DNA from: Pseudomonas sp. BN411 | GTDB lineage: Bacteria > Pseudomonadota > Gammaproteobacteria > Pseudomonadales > Pseudomonadaceae | Length of the DNA: 64,000 bases | NCBI RefSeq assembly: GCF_029871235.1 | Contig: NZ_SSOM01000086.1 | Coordinates: forward strand, 50,233-114,232 | Direction: 5' to 3' | Part shown: positions 59,386 to 64,000 of the stretch, one piece after another | Layout of the letters: each line of letters opens with the position of its first letter | How positions within the stretch are numbered: position 1 is the stretch's first letter | The notes under the pieces: generated by a model | The model's database searches: none | Told to the model about the DNA's origin: nothing | The model's input: only the letters and a program-made list of their open reading frames with translations | Program-made: the position numbers and the translations under genes

Positions 59386-60269
59386 GCCCTGCTCATCTCC
59401 TCCACCAGGAAATCGATGAAGGCTCGGGTCTTCTGTGGCATGCGGCGGGCCGAGGGGTAGACGGCGTTGATGCTGATGGGCGGCGCCTGCCATTTGCACA
59501 GCACCGCCACCAGCCGGCCGGCGGCCAGGGCTTCGTCGACGATGAAGCTCGGCAATAGGGCGATGCCCATACCAGCCTCGGCCACCTGGGCGAGGAAGTC
59601 GCCGTTGTTGGCCTGGAGCGGACCGTTCAACTGCACCCGCCGGGTCTCCTCGCCGTTGCTCAACGCCAGGCTGACACCACTCTGCAGATAGCCGTAGCCA
59701 AGGAACGCGTGATTGGCGAGGTCCTCCGGCGACTGCGGCATGCCGGCCTTTTCCAGGTAAGCGGGCGAGGCCACCAGATAGCGCGGCGCCGGGGCGATGG
59801 TGCGCGCCACCATGGACGAGTCCGCCAGGCTGGCGATGCGGATGGTCACGTCAAAGCCGCCGCGCACCGGGTCCACCTGCTGGTCGCTGAGCACCAGCTG
59901 CAGCTCGATCTGCGGGTGCCGTTCATGGAACAGCGAAATCAGCGGTCCGAGCTTGCGCAGGCCGAAGGACATGGGCGCGTTCACCCGCAGCACGCCACGC
60001 AACTCCCCTACCCCATCCCGAGCCCGCTGCTCGGCCTCGTCGAGGGCCGCCAGCAGGTCCCGCGCCGACTCGAAGTAGTCCGTTCCCGCCTCCGTCAGGT
60101 GCAGGCTGCGCGTCGTGCGTACCAGCAACTGCACGCCGATGGCCTCTTCCAGCGCCTGCACCTGCTTGCTCACGGTGGAGCGCGGCAGGTCCAGCGCCCG
60201 TGCCGCCGCGGCAAAGCCATTGCTGCGCACAGTTTCGATAAAGGCGCGCATGCACTCGACCCTGTCCAT
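59301..60269 (-). CDS. LysR-family transcriptional regulator with repeat-encoded C-terminal tail
   Basis: The 322-residue regulator has an N-terminal helix-turn-helix (about 1-60; F-A-A-A-A-R-A-L-D-L-P-R-S-T-V-S-K-Q-V) and a LysR effector domain (about 88-290). The family usually ends near the F-I-D-F-L-V-E-E-M segment; here about 28 more residues ([13 protein letters not shown]... to H-S-E) are encoded by the last unit of the tandem repeat, which also supplies the stop. It is divergent from the YcaC-type hydrolase gene, its likely target. ATG 60269 has GGAGAC upstream. Confidence 0.85.
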   Translation of the reverse strand: MDRVECMRAFIETVRSNGFAAAARALDLPRSTVSKQVQALEEAIGVQLLVRTTRSLHLTEAGTDYFESARDLLAALDEAEQRARDGVGELRGVLRVNAPMSFGLRKLGPLISLFHERHPQIELQLVLSDQQVDPVRGGFDVTIRIASLADSSMVARTIAPAPRYLVASPAYLEKAGMPQSPEDLANHAFLGYGYLQSGVSLALSNGEETRRVQLNGPLQANNGDFLAQVAEAGMGIALLPSFIVDEALAAGRLVAVLCKWQAPPISINAVYPSARRMPQKTRAFIDFLVEEMSRAVGAISIAKQAEGLPNGIAGGNGVAHSE

Positions 60270-60299
60270 CAATGTCTCCAATTCAGAATCAATGAAGTT

Positions 60300-60315
60300 C
60301 AATTATGCCGAATTG
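60300..60315. promoter_or_regulatory. Candidate LysR operator
   Basis: CAATT-atgccg-AATTG is a perfect inverted repeat in the 158-bp gap between lysR and the divergent hydrolase gene, the usual place of a LysR-type box. Assignment is by position only. Confidence 0.4.
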
Positions 60316-60427
60316 TTTCTCTCAATGGGCGAGCACAAAATTCATCCCACGTCGGAACCAAACAGCCTTCACGGAGAAGGCACCGGCCAGGAAGCAATCA
60401 AACAACTCACGCTCCAGGAGAAATGCC

Positions 60428-61072
60428 ATGTCTATCCGCGAACTGCTGAACCCGACCAACTCCGCCCTGATCCTGATCGACCACCAGCCGCAAATGGCCT
60501 TCGGCGTGCAGTCCATCGACCGCCAGCAACTGAAGAACAACACCGTGGGCCTGGCCAAGAGCGCCAAGATCTTCAACGTCCCGACCATCCTCACCAGCGT
60601 CGAAACCGAAAGCTTCAGCGGCTACATCTGGCCGGAACTGCTAAGCGTGTTCCCGGATCAGCAGCCCATCGAACGCACCTCGATGAACTCCTGGGAAGAC
60701 GAGAAATTCGTCGCCGCCGTGAAAGCCACCGGCCGCAAGAAACTGATCATCGCCGCCCTGTGGACCGAAGTCTGCCTGACCTTCCCTGCCCTGGAAGCTA
60801 TGGATGCCGGCTACGAGGTGTACATCGTCACCGACGCTTCCGGCGGCACCTCCCAGGAAGCCCATGACATGGCGGTACAGCGCATGATCCAGGCTGGCGC
60901 CATTCCGGTGACCTGGCAGCAGGTCCTGCTCGAGTACCAGCGCGACTGGTCGAAGCGCGAAAGCTACGACGCGGTGATGGACCTGGTGCGCGAACACAGC
61001 GGTGCCTACGGCATGGGCGTGGACTACGCCTACACCATGGTGCACAAAGCGCCCCAGCGTCAGGTGAAGTAA
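60428..61072 (+). CDS. YcaC-type isochorismatase-family hydrolase
   Basis: The 214-residue protein has the isochorismatase fold: Asp in L-I-L-I-D-H-Q-P-Q-M-A-F (about 18), the E-R-T-S-M-N-S-W-E-D segment in place of the usual Lys loop, and the candidate nucleophile Cys in A-A-L-W-T-E-V-C-L-T-F-P-A (about 118). The C-terminal Y-D-A-V-M-D-L-V-R-E-H-S-G-A-Y-G-x-G tail is typical of YcaC, an octameric hydrolase of unknown substrate. AGGAG precedes ATG 60428. A terminator follows at 61078. Confidence 0.87.
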   Translation: MSIRELLNPTNSALILIDHQPQMAFGVQSIDRQQLKNNTVGLAKSAKIFNVPTILTSVETESFSGYIWPELLSVFPDQQPIERTSMNSWEDEKFVAAVKATGRKKLIIAALWTEVCLTFPALEAMDAGYEVYIVTDASGGTSQEAHDMAVQRMIQAGAIPVTWQQVLLEYQRDWSKRESYDAVMDLVREHSGAYGMGVDYAYTMVHKAPQRQVK

Positions 61073-61077
61073 GCCAC

Positions 61078-61108
61078 AAGGCCGGAGGCGACCAACGCCT
61101 CCGGCCTT
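61078..61108 (+). terminator. Rho-independent terminator after the YcaC-type gene
   Basis: AAGGCCGGAGGCG pairs with CGCCTCCGGCCTT over 13 bp with a 5-base loop, then CTTCC. Confidence 0.85.
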
Positions 61109-61137
61109 CTTCCACGCCTTGCACGGAGCACCTCGCC

Positions 61138-61695
61138 ATGACCACCGACGATATCGTCACGCTGCTGATCCGCCACCGGGTCAAGGAAGGCCGGGAACAG
61201 GAATACGAAGGCTGGCTGCGCCGCATCATCGGCATCGCCAAGGGATACCCCGGCCACCTCGGCATCGATGTGGTGCGGGATCGCAAAGACGGCTTGCACC
61301 TGTTCACCTGCGTCCTGCGCTTCGCCAGCACGGCCCAGCTCCAGGCCTGGCTGGACTCCACCGAGCGCCGTCTGCTGATCGAGGAAGTCAGTCACCTGCT
61401 GGCCGATGGCGACCAGGTGGAAATCAATCCCGAGCGGGAATTCTGGTTCACCCCAATACCGGCCGACGTGCCGCAGCCACCACGCTGGAAACAGGCCTGC
61501 ATCACTTTCCTGGTCATCCTGCCGCTGGCCTTGCTGGTGCCGCTGCTCTGGCAGCCGCTGTTCAAGCTGCAACCCTGGCTCGGGAGTTACGTGGCGAGCA
61601 ACGTGGTGATTACCGCCAGCATCGTGCTGCTGGTTGTCTATCTTTTCATGCCGCCGGTGACACGTTTTTTCGCCGGTTGGCTGAACCAACGTTGA
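61138..61695 (+). CDS. ABM-domain protein with C-terminal membrane segments
   Basis: The 185-residue protein starts with an antibiotic-biosynthesis-monooxygenase (ABM) ferredoxin-like domain (about 5-100; V-T-L-L-I-R-H-R-V-K-E-G-R-E-Q-E-Y-E-G-W) and ends with two hydrophobic segments (about 120-138 and 150-172), so the domain is probably held at the cytoplasmic membrane. No reaction is known for this arrangement; some ABM proteins are heme or quinone oxygenases, others only bind. It is 16 bp before the amidohydrolase gene. Confidence 0.8.
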   Translation: MTTDDIVTLLIRHRVKEGREQEYEGWLRRIIGIAKGYPGHLGIDVVRDRKDGLHLFTCVLRFASTAQLQAWLDSTERRLLIEEVSHLLADGDQVEINPEREFWFTPIPADVPQPPRWKQACITFLVILPLALLVPLLWQPLFKLQPWLGSYVASNVVITASIVLLVVYLFMPPVTRFFAGWLNQR

Positions 61696-61711
61696 GCCCA
61701 AGGAGGGTTCC

Positions 61712-63688
61712 ATGAGCGAAGACCCAACCAGCAACAGCCGCCGTCAGTTCCTCGCCGCCAGCAGCGTGCTCGGCGCCGCCGGCGCGCTCTGGTCCGCACT
61801 GCCCTTCGCCGGCGCCGCAGGCGTCGCCCATGCCACCTCAGGGGGTTCCATGTCCGCTGACCTGATTCTGTTCAACGGCCGCTTCCACACGGTCGACCGC
61901 GAGAAACCCAACGCCAGCGCCGTGGCCATCAAGGACGGCCGCTTCCTCGCCGTCGGCACCGATGCCGAAGCCATGGCCCTGCGCGGCGACGCCACCCAGG
62001 TCATCGACCTCAAGCAGCGCACCGTCATCCCCGGCCTCAACGACTCGCACCTGCACCTGATCCGGGGTGGCCTCAACTACAACCTCGAACTGCGCTGGGA
62101 AGGCGTGCCCTCCCTGGCCGATGCCCTGCGCATGCTGAAGGACCAGGCCGAGCGAACCCCCAGCCCGCAGTGGGTGCGGGTGGTCGGTGGCTGGAACGAA
62201 TTCCAGTTCGCCGAGAAGCGCATGCCGACCCTCGAAGAGATCAACCGCGCGGCACCTGACACCCCGGTGTTCATCCTCCACCTGTATGACCGCGCGCTGC
62301 TCAACCGCGCCGCGCTGAAGGCGGTCGGCTACACCAAGGACACCCCCAATCCGCCCGGCGGCGAAATCCAGCGCGACGCCAACGGCAACCCCACCGGCAT
62401 GCTCATCGCCCGGCCCAACGCCACGATTCTCTACGCCACCCTGGCCAAGGGGCCGAAACTGCCGCTGGAGTATCAGGTCAACTCCACCCGCCAGTTCATG
62501 CGTGAGCTGAACCGCCTCGGCCTGACCAGCGCCATCGATGCCGGCGGCGGCTACCAGAACTACCCGGACGACTACCAGGTGATCCAGGAACTGGCCAACA
62601 AGGGCCAGCTGAGCGTGCGTATCGCCTACAACCTGTTCACCCAGAAGCCCAAGGAAGAGCTCACCGACTTCAAGAACTGGAGCAAGGTGGTGAAACCGGG
62701 CGACGGCACCGACTTCTTCCGCCACAACGGCGCCGGCGAGATGCTGGTGTTCTCCGCCGCCGACTTCGAGGACTTCCTCGAACCGCGCCCGGACCTCGCA
62801 CCGAGCATGGAGCAGGAGCTGGAGCCGGTAGTCCGCCACCTGGTGGAGCAGCGCTGGCCGTTCCGCCTGCACGCCACCTACGACGAATCCATCTCGCGCA
62901 TGCTCGACGTGTTCGAGAAGGTCAACCGCGACATCCCGTTCAACGGCCTGCCGTGGTTCTTCGATCACGCTGAAACCATCTCGCCGAAAAACATCGAGCG
63001 CGTCCGCGCCCTCGGCGGCGGCATCGCCATCCAGGACCGCATGGCCTTCCAGGGCGAGTACTTCGTCGACCGCTATGGCGCCAAAGCCGCCGAGAAGACC
63101 CCGCCGATCCAGCGCATGCTCGCCGAAGGTGTGCCGGTGGGCGCCGGCACCGACGCCACCCGTGTGTCCAGCTACAACCCCTGGACTTCGCTGTACTGGC
63201 TGGTCAGCGGCAGGACCGTCGGCGGCCTGGAGCTTTATCCACAAGGCTTGTCCCGCGCCACCGCGCTGGAACTCTTCACCCACGGCAGCGCCTGGTTCTC
63301 CAGCGAGCAGGGCAAGAAGGGACAGATCAAGGTGGGCCAGCTGGCCGATGTGGCGGCACTGTCGGCGGACTTCTTCAACGTCGAGGAAGAAGCGATCAAG
63401 TGGATCGAGTCTGTGCTGACCATCGTCGACGGTAAGGTGGTTTACGCCGCCGGCGAGTTCGACAAGCTCGGCCCGCCCCAGGTCCCGGTGCTGCCCGAGT
63501 GGTCGCCGGTGGCCAAAGTGCCCGGCCACTGGAAGCCCGCCGCCCCGCTCGCCGCCCAGGTGCACCAGTGCGTCGGCGCCTGCGCCGTGCATGCCCACAG
63601 CCACGAACGGGCGCGCCAGTCGAGTGTGCCGGTGAGTGATTTCCAGGGTTTCTGGGGGGCGCTGGGCTGTTCCTGCTTCGCTTTCTGA
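61712..63688 (+). CDS. Tat-exported amidohydrolase (YtcJ-like)
   Basis: The 658-residue protein has a twin-arginine signal (S-R-R-Q-F-L-A-A-S about 9-17, cleavage near A-H-A at about 42) and an amidohydrolase domain (about 50-590) of the YtcJ/AepA type, with the metal motif N-D-S-H-L-H (about 110-115), a later D-H-A-E-T and G-A-G-T-D-A. Export by Tat suggests metal loading in the cytoplasm and action in the periplasm. The C-terminal 60 residues contain C-V-G-A-C-A-V-H-A-H, unusual for the family. AAGGAGGG precedes the ATG. Confidence 0.85.
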   Translation: MSEDPTSNSRRQFLAASSVLGAAGALWSALPFAGAAGVAHATSGGSMSADLILFNGRFHTVDREKPNASAVAIKDGRFLAVGTDAEAMALRGDATQVIDLKQRTVIPGLNDSHLHLIRGGLNYNLELRWEGVPSLADALRMLKDQAERTPSPQWVRVVGGWNEFQFAEKRMPTLEEINRAAPDTPVFILHLYDRALLNRAALKAVGYTKDTPNPPGGEIQRDANGNPTGMLIARPNATILYATLAKGPKLPLEYQVNSTRQFMRELNRLGLTSAIDAGGGYQNYPDDYQVIQELANKGQLSVRIAYNLFTQKPKEELTDFKNWSKVVKPGDGTDFFRHNGAGEMLVFSAADFEDFLEPRPDLAPSMEQELEPVVRHLVEQRWPFRLHATYDESISRMLDVFEKVNRDIPFNGLPWFFDHAETISPKNIERVRALGGGIAIQDRMAFQGEYFVDRYGAKAAEKTPPIQRMLAEGVPVGAGTDATRVSSYNPWTSLYWLVSGRTVGGLELYPQGLSRATALELFTHGSAWFSSEQGKKGQIKVGQLADVAALSADFFNVEEEAIKWIESVLTIVDGKVVYAAGEFDKLGPPQVPVLPEWSPVAKVPGHWKPAAPLAAQVHQCVGACAVHAHSHERARQSSVPVSDFQGFWGALGCSCFAF

Positions 63689-63697
63689 GGCTGGACT

Positions 63698-64000
63698 TGT
63701 GGGGGGAATTCATTCCCCCTGCAATCCCATTGGGCAGCCCTTCAGCCTGCATAGCGATTGAAATCGCCCCCACAGGAAGAGCGCACCGCACCCCACACAT
63801 ATCCCGCAGCGGGCACCCATACCTTGTGGGGGCGAATTCATTCGCTAAAGGGCAACACCGTTGCCCCCTGCAATCCCATTGGGCAGCCCTTCGGGCTGCT
63901 TGGCGATTGAAATCGCCCCCACAGGAAAAGCGCACCACACCCCACACATATCCCGCAGCGGGCACCCATACCTTGTGGGGGCGAATTCATTCGCTAAAGG
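63698..64000. repeat. Second array of the ~148-bp GAATTC-family unit, running off the window
   Basis: GAATTC recurs at 63706, 63834 and 63983. The first unit is shortened by about 20 bp (it lacks the GCTAAGGGCAACACCGTTG part), and the second is full length. Spacer and arms match the array at 58725-59385. It begins 10 bp after the amidohydrolase stop codon. Confidence 0.88.

Noticed and set aside
58725..64000. Integron attC sites or an insertion sequence around the repeat arrays
   Set aside because: No integrase or transposase gene is present in the window, and the repeats carry two separate hairpin modules rather than a single attC-like fold or IS ends.

Overview
The window comes from a high-GC gammaproteobacterium, almost certainly a Pseudomonas of the P. 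resinovorans / P. citronellolis / P. nitroreducens type. The evidence is the complete Entner-Doudoroff and glucose-uptake island in typical Pseudomonas order (eda-pgl-zwf / hexR / gts transporter / gtrS-gltR / glk-edd), Pseudomonas-like codon use, and many copies of dispersed intergenic palindromes ending in TGT(A/G)GGGGCGAATTC or GTAGGTTGG. No rRNA, tRNA, CRISPR or transposase gene was seen.

Layout. (1) 1-5.3 kb, minus strand: the left-truncated indole-3-acetate catabolic operon iacHABICD(E...). (2) 6.0-13.1 kb, plus strand: a divergent branched-chain-amino-acid-type ABC transporter (with a fused permease-ATPase), a PAS chemoreceptor and a MarR regulator, which together look like an uptake, taxis and control module for the iac substrate. 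(3) 13.3-32 kb: a shikimate-dehydrogenase-like gene, a GapN-type aldehyde dehydrogenase with an unusual active site, and then the glucose island with HexR sites upstream of zwf/hexR and edd. (4) 32.4-36 kb: housekeeping and stress genes (a 42-residue secreted peptide, Ohr, YbjQ, MltF-like, PPK2).

(5) 36-54.4 kb is the most interesting part. It holds two NCS1 nucleobase-type permeases, a luciferase-like flavin monooxygenase, two paralogous flavin reductases, a DUF1185 protein, an alpha/beta hydrolase, an aldehyde dehydrogenase, a carboxymuconolactone-decarboxylase-like protein, a cysteine hydrolase, a RibBX-type riboflavin enzyme, a putrescine-type ABC transporter, and a GntR/FCD regulator. 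Seven near-identical 16-bp sites, (G/A)TATTA(T/C)GGTAT(A/T)CCA, sit in front of the transcription units and overlap probable -10 boxes. I infer a GntR-controlled catabolon for oxidative opening of a small nitrogen heterocycle, with FMN supply (RibBX) and uptake wired into the same regulon. The substrate cannot be read from sequence.

(6) 54.9-58.7 kb: a very large CotA-like multicopper oxidase followed by a SCO1-cytochrome c fusion. (7) 58.7-64 kb: a LysR / YcaC-type hydrolase / membrane ABM protein / Tat-exported amidohydrolase cassette bracketed by two arrays of the same ~148-bp tandem repeat. The first array encodes the C-terminal tail of the LysR protein, and the second runs off the window.
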